A stretch of 64,000 nt of DNA from Streptomyces sp. NBC_00554 (GCF_041431135.1 NZ_CP107799.1:5394001-5458000), one strand, 5' to 3'. Shown: positions 31,726 through 39,783, numbered from the stretch's first letter. Notes: generated from the sequence alone by a model not told the origin. A program made the numbers and translations.

Positions 31726-32699
31726 CGACCGAGCAGAGTGAACAGGCAGGGCAGGGCGAGCAGGCCGAGCCGCCGGTGCCGGTGCCGGTTGAGGATCAGG
31801 TGCCGGTTGCGGATCAGCCTCCGGCGGAGGAGTCGGCTGAGGCTCCGGCAGAGACGCCGACTGTGGCTCCTCCCCTGCCACCCATGCCCGAAGCGCCGCC
31901 CGCCGTGGTCTTCGAGCCCGTCCCGCCCGTCAAGAAGGACCGCCGGGTCCTCCGTGCCGTCCTGCGCTGGACCGCCGCCGTCGTGGTCTTCGCGGCGGTC
32001 GGTACGTCGGCGGCGTACGGCATCACGCGGATGGAGCGCACCGACGTACCGGGTCTGGCGACCGAGCCGGACGGGCGCTGGGAGTACCCGACGATCAGCA
32101 AGCCGCCGCTGCCCTCCGGCAGCCCGGGTCCGTTCGCCGAGGAGAACACGGCCGGCGCCCACTACGCCGACCTGCGGAAGCTCCTGCTCCCCGCCCCGAA
32201 GGGCGCGAAGGCCGACGCGGCGCTGCGCGGCGAGGACGGCTGGCTGGCGACGAAGACCTTCCTGACGGAGTACTCCACGAAGTACGAGCGGGACTCCGTC
32301 GGGCAGCTGCTGACCGACTACGGGCTGCGGCACATCGCGGCGCGCGGCTGGACCACGCCGGACGGCACGCACACGCGGATCTACCTGCTGCAGTTCGGCA
32401 CCGCGGCCGTGGCCGACGAGCTGGTCTCCAACGAGCTCATGAGCTTCAACTCCCCGGTGTACGCGGCGCGCGGTACCGAATTGGTCAGCGCGGACGCAGG
32501 TCTCGCGGAGGTCGCCCAGGTCCCCGACGTCACGCGCTACGCGTACGCGGAGACCAAGCCCTACGGCCCCGAACAGGTCCGTCAGGCGTACCTCTCGGCG
32601 GCGGACACCATCGCCGTGGTCCTGCAGTCCCGCAAGGGCACCGCGAAGGCCGTGCCGTTCCAGCAGACGGTGGTACTGCAGAGTCAGCTGCTCGGCTGA
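31722..32699 (+). CDS. membrane-anchored protein, third of a paralogous trio
   Basis: A 325-aa protein. A long acidic, proline/valine-rich N-terminus (about 75 residues), a membrane segment (about 85-105), then an external domain starting YADLRKLLLPAPKGAKAD, which matches the first gene. Overlaps the second gene by 4 bp (ATGA). It is followed by a strong terminator. The three products may form a complex at the cell surface. Confidence 0.75.
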   Translation: MTTEQSEQAGQGEQAEPPVPVPVEDQVPVADQPPAEESAEAPAETPTVAPPLPPMPEAPPAVVFEPVPPVKKDRRVLRAVLRWTAAVVVFAAVGTSAAYGITRMERTDVPGLATEPDGRWEYPTISKPPLPSGSPGPFAEENTAGAHYADLRKLLLPAPKGAKADAALRGEDGWLATKTFLTEYSTKYERDSVGQLLTDYGLRHIAARGWTTPDGTHTRIYLLQFGTAAVADELVSNELMSFNSPVYAARGTELVSADAGLAEVAQVPDVTRYAYAETKPYGPEQVRQAYLSAADTIAVVLQSRKGTAKAVPFQQTVVLQSQLLG

Positions 32700-32717
32700 G
32701 CCCGGACCTGAGAGAGA

Positions 32718-32756
32718 AGGCCGGGCCCCAGCCGTCTAAGCTGGGGCCCGGCCCTT
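32718..32756 (+). terminator. terminator of the membrane-protein trio
   Basis: A 14-bp perfect stem, GGCCGGGCCCCAGC (32719-32732) with 32740-32753, has a 7-nt loop and is followed by CTTTA. Confidence 0.88.
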
Positions 32757-32790
32757 TACCGCCTTCACCGTGTCACCCGAGGAGCACCCC

Positions 32791-32892
32791 GTGCTTGAGG
32801 CATTCTTCGAAGCCCTGCTGGCCCTTGTCTGTGTCGGCGTTCTCGCCTTCGCCGGGCTGACCGTGAAGAAGCTGTACCAGGGCCAGCGCTGA
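32791..32892 (+). CDS. tiny membrane protein (33 aa)
   Basis: GTG 32791 is preceded by GAGGAG at 5-nt spacing. The 33-residue product is MLEAFFEALLALVCVGVLAF followed by AGLTVKKLYQGQR, one membrane helix with a basic cytosolic end. It lies 22 bp before the nitrobindin-like gene. Single-helix proteins like this often modulate a membrane partner; none is identified. Confidence 0.65.
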   Translation: MLEAFFEALLALVCVGVLAFAGLTVKKLYQGQR

Positions 32893-32914
32893 CCCCCACG
32901 AAGAAAAGCTGCTC

Positions 32915-33490
32915 ATGATCGAGATCCCGTCCGACCTGCACAAGGACCTGCTCCCCATTGCCTTCCTGCTCGGCAACTGGGCAGGCGCGGGTGTCCACGA
33001 CTTCCCCGGCTCCGAGAAGTGCAACTTCGGGCAGGAGGTCACCTTCACCCATGACGGGCGAGACTTCCTGGAGTACCACTCGCACACCTGGGTCCTCGAC
33101 GCCGACGGGAACAAGGTCAGGCCCCTGGAGTCCGAGTCCGGCTTCTGGCGGATCGACGCCAACCGCAAGGTCGAGGTCGTCATGACCCGCGACGACGGTG
33201 TCGTGGAGATCTGGTACGGCGACCTGGCCGCCAAGCAGCCGCAGATCGACCTGGTCACGGACGCCGTGGCGCGCACCGCCGCGTCGGGCCCGTACACCGG
33301 TGGCAAGCGGCTCTACGGGTACGTGAAGAGCGACCTCATGTGGGTCGGCGAGAAGCAGACCCCCGAGGTCGAGCTGCGCCCCTACATGTCCGCGCACCTG
33401 AAGAAGGTCGTCACCCCGGAGGACGTCGAGCGCTGGGCCAAGGCCCTCCCGGACGACATGCCGGACGACGGCATCGCGTTCTTCAAGTAA
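32915..33490 (+). CDS. FABP-like/nitrobindin-family protein
   Basis: A 191-aa protein with the beta-barrel entry motif GxWxGxG (G20-N-W-A-G-A-G26) and ESGFWRIDANRKVEVVM, the signature of the DUF1794/THAP4-like nitrobindin family. These bind a haem b and act on nitric oxide or peroxynitrite. The C-terminus (MSAHLKKV) holds the His that usually ligates haem. An extra ~25-residue tail (EDVERWAKALPDD...) is usual in Streptomyces. Confidence 0.88.
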   Translation: MIEIPSDLHKDLLPIAFLLGNWAGAGVHDFPGSEKCNFGQEVTFTHDGRDFLEYHSHTWVLDADGNKVRPLESESGFWRIDANRKVEVVMTRDDGVVEIWYGDLAAKQPQIDLVTDAVARTAASGPYTGGKRLYGYVKSDLMWVGEKQTPEVELRPYMSAHLKKVVTPEDVERWAKALPDDMPDDGIAFFK

Positions 33491-33580
33491 GAGATCTTCC
33501 CGGGACCGGCTTCGGGCGCTCTTAAGCAGCACACAGACGAACTTCACGCTGTTCTGATCGGGGTCGGCAACTCTGCTGGA

Positions 33581-33931
33581 GTGACCGGCCCCACAGCTGT
33601 TTCCCGCAGTACCCACGGCGCTCCCGGCGCCCCCAGCGCCAAGGTGCTCGTCGTCGACGACGAGCACGCCGTCCGCGAGCTGCTCGCGGAAACGTTCCGC
33701 CTGGCCGGCTTCGACGTCACCGCCGTCGCCAGCGGGGTCGCCGCGCTGAACACCGCGTATGCCGAGCCCCCCGACCTCGTCGTCCTCGACATCCGCCTCC
33801 CGGACTTCGACAGCCTGGAGGTCGCCCGCATCCTGCGCGACGACGGCCACGACGTCCCGGTGGTCTTCCTCCCCAAGCCCTTCGTCCTCGAGAACATCGT
33901 CACGCGCGTACGGCAGATCCTGACCGCCTAG
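33581..33931 (+). CDS. stand-alone receiver domain lacking the beta4-alpha4-beta5 region
   Basis: A 116-aa protein. A ~20-residue leader is followed by VLVVDDEHAVRELL and phospho-acceptor D70 (LVVLDIRLPDFDS). It then jumps from PVVFL straight to PKPFVLENIV. Compared with full receivers in this window, about 22 residues are missing, including the conserved Ser/Thr and helix alpha4, while the frame is kept. There is no output domain. It cannot switch normally and may be a relic or a constitutive partner. It sits 21 bp upstream of nur. Confidence 0.75.
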   Translation: MTGPTAVSRSTHGAPGAPSAKVLVVDDEHAVRELLAETFRLAGFDVTAVASGVAALNTAYAEPPDLVVLDIRLPDFDSLEVARILRDDGHDVPVVFLPKPFVLENIVTRVRQILTA

Positions 33932-33939
33932 CAGCGGCC

Positions 33940-33945
33940 TACACT
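33940..33945 (+). promoter_or_regulatory. -10 box in front of nur (leaderless start)
   Basis: TACACT, then 7 nt, then the GTG start at 33953. No ribosome site is present. Confidence 0.55.
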
Positions 33946-33952
33946 GGGCGGC

Positions 33953-34390
33953 GTGGTAAGCACCGACTGGAAGAGCGATCTGCGGCAGCGCGGTTACCGG
34001 CTGACCCCGCAGCGGCAGCTTGTGCTCGAAGCGGTGGACACGCTGGAGCACGCCACCCCGGACGACATTCTGGTCGAAGTGCGCAAAACGGCGTCGGGCG
34101 TGAACATCTCGACGGTCTACCGGACGCTGGAGCTCCTCGAAGAGCTCGGCCTGGTCAGCCACGCGCACCTCGGGCACGGCGCCCCGACGTACCACCTGGC
34201 CGACCGGCACCACCACATCCACCTGGTGTGCCGGGAGTGCAAGAACGTCATCGAGGCCGACACCTCGGTCGCCGCCGAGTTCACCGCGAAGCTCCGCGCG
34301 ACGTTCGGCTTCGAGACCGACATGAAGCACTTCGCGATCTTCGGCCTCTGCAAGGACTGCTCGCTCAAGAATTCAAATACCAAGTCGTAG
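33953..34390 (+). CDS. nur: nickel-responsive Fur-family regulator Nur
   Basis: A 145-aa protein. The N-terminal winged helix (RGYRLTPQRQLVLEAVD, STVYRTLELLEELGLV) is followed by a dimerisation domain. Metal-site residues match those known for Streptomyces Nur: H70, H72 and H126 for nickel, and H33, H86, H88 and H90 for the second site. Cys pairs are at 93/96 and 133/136. With nickel it represses uptake genes and the iron superoxide dismutase gene. Context near YgfZ and the nitrobindin-like gene agrees with the known locus. Confidence 0.93.
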   Translation: MVSTDWKSDLRQRGYRLTPQRQLVLEAVDTLEHATPDDILVEVRKTASGVNISTVYRTLELLEELGLVSHAHLGHGAPTYHLADRHHHIHLVCRECKNVIEADTSVAAEFTAKLRATFGFETDMKHFAIFGLCKDCSLKNSNTKS

Positions 34391-34393
34391 GCT
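34388..34393 (+). promoter_or_regulatory. -10 box in front of the ygfZ-like gene
   Basis: TAGGCT followed by 6 nt and the ATG at 34400. It overlaps the last codon of nur and would give a leaderless mRNA. Confidence 0.55.
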
Positions 34394-34399
34394 AGGCAT

Positions 34400-35365
34400 A
34401 TGAAGAGCCCTCTGCTGTCCCTGCCCGGCGCCGTCTCAGCCGAGGGCGTGGACGAAGGCGTCGCCGCCCACTACGGAGAACTGTTCCGCGAACAGCGTGC
34501 CCTCGCTGACGGCACCGGCTTCGTGGACCTCTCGCACCGCGGCGTCGTCACCGTCACCGGGGACGACCGGCTGACCTGGCTGCACCTGCTGCTCACCCAG
34601 CATGTGACTGACCTCCCGGTGGGCCTGGCCACCGAAGCTCTGATCCTCACCGCGCACGGCCACATCGAGCACGCGCTGTACCTCGTCGACGACGGCACCA
34701 CGACCTGGGCCCATGTGGAGCCCGGCAGCCAGGAAGCGCTGATCGCGTACCTGGAGTCGATGAAGTTCTTCTACCGGGTCGAAGTCGCCGACCGGACGGA
34801 CGAGTTCGCGGTGGTGCACCTGCCGGCCGGCTCCATCGCCGAGGTCCCGGAGGGTGTCGTCGTACGCGAGACGCCGTACGGACGTGATCTCTTCCTCCCG
34901 CGTACGGAGCTGGAGTCGTACGCCGCCAAGAGCGGTCCGGCGGCCGGACTGCTCGCGTACGAGGCCCTGCGTGTCGAGAGCCACCGGCCGCGCATCGGCT
35001 TCGAGACCGACCACCGCACCATCCCGCACGAGCTGGGCTGGATCGACAGCGCGGTCCATCTGCAGAAGGGCTGCTACCGGGGTCAGGAGACCGTCGCCCG
35101 CGTACAGAACCTGGGCAAGCCCCCGCGCCGGCTCGTCTTCCTCCACCTCGACGGCAGCGAGGTCCATCTCCCGCCGCACGGCACCGAGTTGCGCCGCGCG
35201 GACGAGGGCCCCGACGGCCGGAAGATCGGCATCATCACCACCTCCGTACGCCACCACGAGCTGGGCCCGATCGCCCTGGCGGTCATCAAGCGGAACGTGC
35301 CGCTGGACGCGCCGCTCCTCGCGGACACGACCGCGGCGGCGCAAGAAGTCGTGGTCGAGCCCTAG
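34400..35365 (+). CDS. folate-binding YgfZ/GcvT-like protein
   Basis: A 321-aa protein. The diagnostic motif KGCYRGQETVARVQN (about 224-238), with its essential Cys, identifies the YgfZ branch, which uses tetrahydrofolate in iron-sulfur cluster assembly or repair. The N-terminal part has GFVDLSHRGVVTVTGDDRL as in the glycine-cleavage T protein. It lies directly behind nur but probably has its own leaderless promoter. Convergent with dtd, 3 bp between stops. Confidence 0.9.
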   Translation: MKSPLLSLPGAVSAEGVDEGVAAHYGELFREQRALADGTGFVDLSHRGVVTVTGDDRLTWLHLLLTQHVTDLPVGLATEALILTAHGHIEHALYLVDDGTTTWAHVEPGSQEALIAYLESMKFFYRVEVADRTDEFAVVHLPAGSIAEVPEGVVVRETPYGRDLFLPRTELESYAAKSGPAAGLLAYEALRVESHRPRIGFETDHRTIPHELGWIDSAVHLQKGCYRGQETVARVQNLGKPPRRLVFLHLDGSEVHLPPHGTELRRADEGPDGRKIGIITTSVRHHELGPIALAVIKRNVPLDAPLLADTTAAAQEVVVEP

Positions 35366-35368
35366 CGG

Positions 35369-35794
35369 CTAGATCTCGACGAGGACCGTGAACGGGCCGT
35401 CGTTCGTCAGTGAGACGCGCATCTTCGCGCCGAAGCGGCCCGTCGCCACCGTCGCGCCCAGGGAACGGAGTTGGGCGACGACCTCGTCGACCAGGGGCTC
35501 CGCGATGTCGCCGGGGGCGGCCGCGTTCCAGGTGGGGCGGCGGCCCTTGCGGGCGTCGCCGTACAGGGTGAACTGGCTGATGACCAGCAGCGGAGCGTCG
35601 ATGTCCGAGCAGGAGCGCTCCTCGCTCAGCATGCGAACCGACCAGAGTTTGCGGGCGAGTTGGGCCGCCTTCTCCTTGGTGTCCTCGTGGGTGACCCCGA
35701 CGAGGACGCACAGCCCCTCGCCGCTGATCTCGCCGACCGTCTCGCCTTCGACGACGACGCTCGCGCCGTCCACTCTCTGCACCACCGCACGCAT
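35369..35794 (-). CDS. dtd: D-aminoacyl-tRNA deacylase
   Basis: A 141-aa protein beginning MRAVVQRVDGASVVVEGETV, with the two active-site loops SQFTLYGDARKGRRP and the Gly-cisPro motif NDGPFTV. It hydrolyses D-aminoacyl-tRNAs so that D-amino acids stay out of proteins. Length equals the family. ATG 35794 chosen by homology; another ATG lies three codons upstream. Confidence 0.93.
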   Translation of the reverse strand: MRAVVQRVDGASVVVEGETVGEISGEGLCVLVGVTHEDTKEKAAQLARKLWSVRMLSEERSCSDIDAPLLVISQFTLYGDARKGRRPTWNAAAPGDIAEPLVDEVVAQLRSLGATVATGRFGAKMRVSLTNDGPFTVLVEI

Positions 35795-36012
35795 GCGGAC
35801 CATCATGCCGTGCGCGCGGACGGGCACCCGGTGCGGGCCCTTCGTGTGATTTCTCAGGTTCGCCAAACCCCCATCTGGGGCCGATCGGGGGCACTCGGTC
35901 ACATAGCGACCACTCGGGGTGGCACCATGCGGGGTGTTGCGGTGCATTCATGGGCGCATCCATGGCGCATTCATGGGATGGACCGCGCCGGTCGAGGGGA
36001 CGGTAGAGGCAC

Positions 36013-36678
36013 ATGAGCACACCGAGTAGTGGGCAGCCGCCCGGGGTCGTGTCACTGACCCGTACGAGCCCGCGGGCGGGACGGACAGGGCGGACGGCGG
36101 GGATGCCGGCCCGGCCGCCGGTCCAGCGCATCGACAGCCCTCTGTCCCCCGAAGACCCGCTGCACGACCTGGCCCTGCTGCGGCTGCCCGAGCTGCGCGT
36201 GCTGCGCCGGGATGCCCAGCGGGACGAGGCCGACCTCAGCTATGTGCGGCGGCTGCTCCAGGGGCGCATCGACATCCTGCGGGCCGAGCTGGCGCGCCGC
36301 GGGGGAGTGCGGGCGCCCGGTGCGGGGCAGCCGCGGGTCGTCGGTTCGGGGGAGCTGTCGGTCATCGAGCGGCTCTCGGAGATCCTCACGGACGCGCCCG
36401 CCCGGCACCGTTCCTCGGCCCGCCATGTGACGGTGGGCACACCGCACGGCGAGGAGTACCGGCGGCTGGCCTCGGACATGCTCTCCGAGGTGGAACTGTC
36501 GGACCTCGACGCCCGTACGGACGAAGAGCTCGGCGCGGGAATGGGACGGCTCGTACGGTACGAGCAGCAGGTCTCCCGGCGGCGCCAGCAGCTCCAGCGC
36601 ACGGCGGACGACTGCAGCGCCGAGATCGCCCGCAGGTACCGTGAGGGCGAAGCGCAAGTCGATGACCTGCTCATGTGA
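36013..36678 (+). CDS. rsiG: anti-sigma-WhiG factor RsiG
   Basis: A 221-aa protein, mostly coiled coil after residue 45. It contains both copies of the E-x3-S-x2-R-x3-Q-x3-D signature that binds cyclic di-GMP: E72/S76/R79/Q83/D87 in the first long helix and E184/S188/R191/Q195/D199 in the second. Loaded with c-di-GMP it holds the sporulation sigma factor WhiG inactive, linking the second messenger to the start of spore formation. The N-terminus is Pro/Arg-rich and variable. Confidence 0.93.
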   Translation: MSTPSSGQPPGVVSLTRTSPRAGRTGRTAGMPARPPVQRIDSPLSPEDPLHDLALLRLPELRVLRRDAQRDEADLSYVRRLLQGRIDILRAELARRGGVRAPGAGQPRVVGSGELSVIERLSEILTDAPARHRSSARHVTVGTPHGEEYRRLASDMLSEVELSDLDARTDEELGAGMGRLVRYEQQVSRRRQQLQRTADDCSAEIARRYREGEAQVDDLLM

Positions 36679-36732
36679 CGGACCTGTTCGCGTGGCGGAC
36701 GTGTTCGTACGACGGACCTGTTCGTGTGACGT
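36677..36732 (+). repeat. three ~17-bp tandem repeats upstream of the asparaginase gene
   Basis: Units of GACGGACCTGTTCGCGTG type occur three times in a row, beginning at the rsiG stop codon. They lie ~75 bp before the asparaginase start. Confidence 0.6.
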
Positions 36733-36805
36733 GGCGCCCCGGTGATCCCGGGGCTGTCCCGGTACGGCTGCCGGGGCGGGTCTCCGTCACGGAAGGCCAC
36801 CGCCG

Positions 36806-37792
36806 ATGTCCGCCGCCCGCCCTGAAGTCCCTGTGCCGTCTGCCATACCCCTTGCACCTCCTGTCCTCGCCGAGGTCGTACGTTCCGGTTTCGTCGAGGG
36901 CCGCCACCGGGGCAGCCTGGTGCTGCTGGCCGCGGACGGGTCGGTCGAGCTGGCGCTCGGCGATCCGGCGGTGCCGGTGTTCCCGCGTTCGTCGAACAAG
37001 CCCATGCAGGCGGCGGGGATACTGCGCGCCGGGCTCGACCTCGCCGGAGAGCGCCTCGCCCTCGCCGCCGCCAGCCACTCCGGAGAGATCTTCCACCGCG
37101 ACCTCGTACGGAAGATGCTGGGCGAGCACGGGCTGACCGCCGCGCAGCTCCAGTGCCCGCCGGACCTCCCGCTGGACCGGGTGGAGGCGGAGACCTACCT
37201 CGCCGCCGGCGCCGTACGCGACCGGGTCACCATGAACTGCTCGGGCAAGCACACCGCGATGCTGGCGGTGTGCGCGCAGCGGGGCTGGCCGCTCGACTCC
37301 TACCTGGACCCCGGGCACCCGCTCCAGCAGCAGATCCACTCCGTGGTCGAGGAGTCGGCCCGGGAGTCCGTAGCCGCGGTGGGTACGGACGGGTGCGGGG
37401 CGCCGCTTCTCGCGATCACCCTGACGGGCCTGGCCCGCGCCTTCCGCTCCTTCGTCCTCGCACCCCCCGGCTCCGCCGAACGCCGCGTCGCCGACGCCAT
37501 GCGCGCCCACCCCGAGTACGTCGCCGGCACCCGCCGTCCCGACACCTGGCTGATGCGCGAGGTGCCGGGCGCCCTCTCCAAGATGGGCGCGGAGGCGGTC
37601 CAGGCGGTCGCCCTGCCGGACGGGCGGGCGCTCGCGTTCAAGGTCGAGGACGGTGGGGGACGGGCGCTGGGACCGGTGCTGGCGAGGGCGTTGGGGTTGC
37701 TGGGGGTGGACGCACCGGTGGTGGCGCGGATCGGGCGGGAGCCGTTGACGGGTGGGGGGAGGGAGGTGGGGGAGGTGCGGGCGGCGTTCTGA
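36806..37792 (+). CDS. asparaginase (type II-like, thermolabile L-asparaginase family)
   Basis: A 328-aa protein with the family markers FPRSSNKPMQAAG, ASHSGEIFHRD, NCSGKHTAMLAVC, DGCGAPLLA and GALSKMGAEAVQAVAL. This group (Rhizobium etli AsnII-like) differs from the classical bacterial asparaginases. It likely hydrolyses asparagine to aspartate and ammonium in the cytosol. The 3' end is extremely G-rich and is followed by an intergenic repeat. Confidence 0.88.
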   Translation: MSAARPEVPVPSAIPLAPPVLAEVVRSGFVEGRHRGSLVLLAADGSVELALGDPAVPVFPRSSNKPMQAAGILRAGLDLAGERLALAAASHSGEIFHRDLVRKMLGEHGLTAAQLQCPPDLPLDRVEAETYLAAGAVRDRVTMNCSGKHTAMLAVCAQRGWPLDSYLDPGHPLQQQIHSVVEESARESVAAVGTDGCGAPLLAITLTGLARAFRSFVLAPPGSAERRVADAMRAHPEYVAGTRRPDTWLMREVPGALSKMGAEAVQAVALPDGRALAFKVEDGGGRALGPVLARALGLLGVDAPVVARIGREPLTGGGREVGEVRAAF

Positions 37793-37796
37793 GGTT

Positions 37797-37917
37797 CTAG
37801 CCCGTCCGGCGTTTGAGGACGAGCGCGCAGCGCGACAGGGGGGTCTGGGGGCGCAGCCCCCAGGAACGGGACGGGCAGGGGCGGAGGGGGCGAGAAAAAT
37901 CCCCGCGACACCCCACC
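37797..37917. repeat. dispersed Streptomyces intergenic repeat (second copy)
   Basis: Shares CCGGCGTTTGAGGA, the GGGGGC..AGCCCCC stem and GGGGCGGAGGGGGCGA with the copy at 4038-4202, in opposite orientation. It fills the gap between asparaginase and the acetyltransferase gene and can fold into a terminator. Confidence 0.75.
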
Positions 37918-37927
37918 GTCGTACACC

Positions 37928-37933
37928 TAGCGT
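37928..37933 (+). promoter_or_regulatory. -10 box in front of the Eis-like gene
   Basis: TAGCGT, 6 nt, ATG 37940; leaderless arrangement without a ribosome site. Confidence 0.55.
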
Positions 37934-37939
37934 GTTCCC

Positions 37940-39229
37940 ATGACCCACCGCGACGCCATCGACGTACGAGCGATCACCGAAGCCGAGACACCGGACTGGA
38001 TCCGCGCCCTGAACACCGGCTTCCTGCGCTCCCCCGCGGTGACGGAGACCGAGATCGCGGATCGGAGCTCGTACATCATCCCGGAGCGAACCCTCGCCGC
38101 GTTCGACGCAGGCCTCCCCCACTCTCGGCTTCGCTCGAGCGGGGGGACCCCCATCGTCGCGACCTTCAGATCGTTCCCGCAGGAGCTCACCACGGTGGGC
38201 GGAACCCCCGTCCCGGCGGACGCGATCACGAACGTCACCGTCACCGCCACACACCGCCGCCGAGGCCTCCTCACCCGCATGATGGCGACGGACCTCGCGG
38301 CGGCCAAGGAACGCGGCGACGTGGTGGCGACGCTCATCGCCGCCGAGTACCCGATCTACGGCCGGTACGGCTTCGGCCCCGCCACCACCGCCGCCGCGTG
38401 GACCATCGAGGTACCCAGGACAGGCCTCGACCCCCGCTGGTCGGGCCCGGCCGACGGCGCCCGTATCGACCTCGTCGACGGCGAGGACGTCCGCAAGATC
38501 GGCCCCGAACTGCACGAACGGCTCAGGCGCACCCAGCCGGGCGCGGTCAGCCGCGACGAGCGCTGGTGGCAGACCAACACCGGCGTGCTGATCCTGGACC
38601 GCGCACCGTGGACGGAGCCGTTCTACGCCGTGTACCGCTCGGCGGCCGGCGAGGTCGAGGGCCTCGTCTCGTACGAGTCGGACGACAAGTGGCACGACAA
38701 GCAGCCGCACGACACGGCGGACGTGAACTGGCTGATCGCGGTGACGCCGGCGGCGGAGCGCGCCCTGTGGCAGTACCTCTGCTCGATCGACTGGATCACC
38801 AAGGTCAAGACGGGCTGGCGGTCCCCCGACGACCTGCTGCCGCACTTCCTGCCCGACCCGCGCGCGGCCAGGATCTCCACGCAGGCGGACTGGCTGTGGG
38901 TGCGGATCCTGGATGTCGTACAGGCTCTGGAGGCACGTACGTACGGCGGTACGGGGACGCTGGTGCTGGAGGTGACCGACCGGGACGGGCTGTCCGCCGG
39001 GCGGTACCGGCTGGACGCCGGGCCGGACGGGGCGGCCTGCGCGCCGACCACGCAGGACGCCGAACTCACGCTGGACGTGGGCGAGTTGGCGCGGCTGTGG
39101 CTCGGGGACGAGTCGGCGGTACGGCTCGCTGCGCTGGGGCGGGTCCGGGAAGAACGAGCGGGCGCCGCCTCCGTGGCCGACGCCCTGCTGCGCACGTCCA
39201 GGCGACCGTGGTGCCCGGACATCTTCTGA
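37940..39229 (+). CDS. Eis-like GNAT acetyltransferase
   Basis: A 429-aa protein of the enhanced-intracellular-survival type: an N-terminal GNAT domain with VTVTATHRRRGLLTRMM for acetyl-CoA, PIYGRYGFGPAT, a second degenerate GNAT, and a C-terminal sterol-carrier-like domain ending in a free carboxylate (PWCPDIF), which is catalytic in Eis. Eis enzymes acetylate amines of aminoglycosides, peptides or polyamines. A ~44-bp dispersed repeat lies in frame within the N-terminal domain (codons ~57-71) and adds about 13 residues. Confidence 0.88.
   Translation: MTHRDAIDVRAITEAETPDWIRALNTGFLRSPAVTETEIADRSSYIIPERTLAAFDAGLPHSRLRSSGGTPIVATFRSFPQELTTVGGTPVPADAITNVTVTATHRRRGLLTRMMATDLAAAKERGDVVATLIAAEYPIYGRYGFGPATTAAAWTIEVPRTGLDPRWSGPADGARIDLVDGEDVRKIGPELHERLRRTQPGAVSRDERWWQTNTGVLILDRAPWTEPFYAVYRSAAGEVEGLVSYESDDKWHDKQPHDTADVNWLIAVTPAAERALWQYLCSIDWITKVKTGWRSPDDLLPHFLPDPRAARISTQADWLWVRILDVVQALEARTYGGTGTLVLEVTDRDGLSAGRYRLDAGPDGAACAPTTQDAELTLDVGELARLWLGDESAVRLAALGRVREERAGAASVADALLRTSRRPWCPDIF
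38111..38154. repeat. in-frame dispersed repeat inside the Eis-like gene
   Basis: CTCCCCCACTCTCGGCTTCG, then CTCGAGCGGGGGGACCCCCAT, is a hairpin-forming sequence normally intergenic in Streptomyces. Here it encodes GLPHSRLRSSGG between AAFDA and TPIVATF without breaking the frame. Confidence 0.75.
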
Positions 39230-39326
39230 ACGAATGCGGCTGGTGCTCCTTCCGTGCCGGTGAGTGCCGGTGAGTGCCGTTGATCCGTAGCTGTAGCTAT
39301 TCAGTTGTGGTTGTGGGTGGTGCTGA

Positions 39327-39369
39327 CTGACCGGGCTCCCGGCTCCCCTCCAGGGGGGAGCCCGGTCAG
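39327..39369. terminator. bidirectional terminator
   Basis: A 14-bp perfect stem, CTGACCGGGCTCCC (39327-39340) with 39356-39369, lies between the convergent Eis-like gene and small membrane protein gene. Confidence 0.85.
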
Positions 39370-39396
39370 CCGGACCGTCCGGGCGGTGGCGCCCGT

Positions 39397-39582
39397 TCAG
39401 CCGGACTGGGCGAGCAGCATCACGAGGATCACAGCTCCGATGCCGCTGATCATGTTGTTCTTGGCCTTGATGCCGACGGTCAGCGCGACGAACGCGATGA
39501 TGCCCATCGGCCCGTACTTCCACTGGATGAGCTGTTCGAATCCGATGGCGAGGGCGGCGACGATGATGGCGATGAGCGGCAT
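39397..39582 (-). CDS. small membrane protein next to devE (61 aa)
   Basis: A 61-aa protein starting MPLIAIIVAALAIGFEQLIQ and continuing WKYGPMGIIAFVALTVGIKA: two hydrophobic segments with a basic turn and a third at the end. It is paralogous to the product at 40756; shared features are the start, GFEQL(I/V)QW.YGP.GI and GIKAK. Preceded by AGGGAGG. It is divergent from devE across ~210 bp holding a palindromic operator, so devE probably controls it. Function unknown. Confidence 0.8.
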   Translation of the reverse strand: MPLIAIIVAALAIGFEQLIQWKYGPMGIIAFVALTVGIKAKNNMISGIGAVILVMLLAQSG

Positions 39583-39691
39583 GACGGTCCCTCCTTGGGG
39601 ACGGGGCGAGCGGACCCCCGCTGGGATCCGTCCACCTGGTCGACAGTTGCGACCCTGGCGGCCAACCCCCGGGAAGTTTGACCATGTTGCT

Positions 39692-39708
39692 CAAGTTGGT
39701 GACCAACT
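39692..39708. promoter_or_regulatory. palindromic operator candidate between small membrane gene and devE
   Basis: CAAGTTGGTGACCAACT contains a near-perfect dyad, AGTTGGTnACCAACT. A similar site, CAAGTTGGCAACCAACT, lies at the same place upstream of devA. It suits a dimeric GntR repressor. Confidence 0.65.
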
Positions 39709-39783
39709 CAATGGTAGTTATCTCCGCGTTGGGTCGACTCATAACCACCTATCAGGTAACTGCCCAAAGATGGCGGGAAGTTG

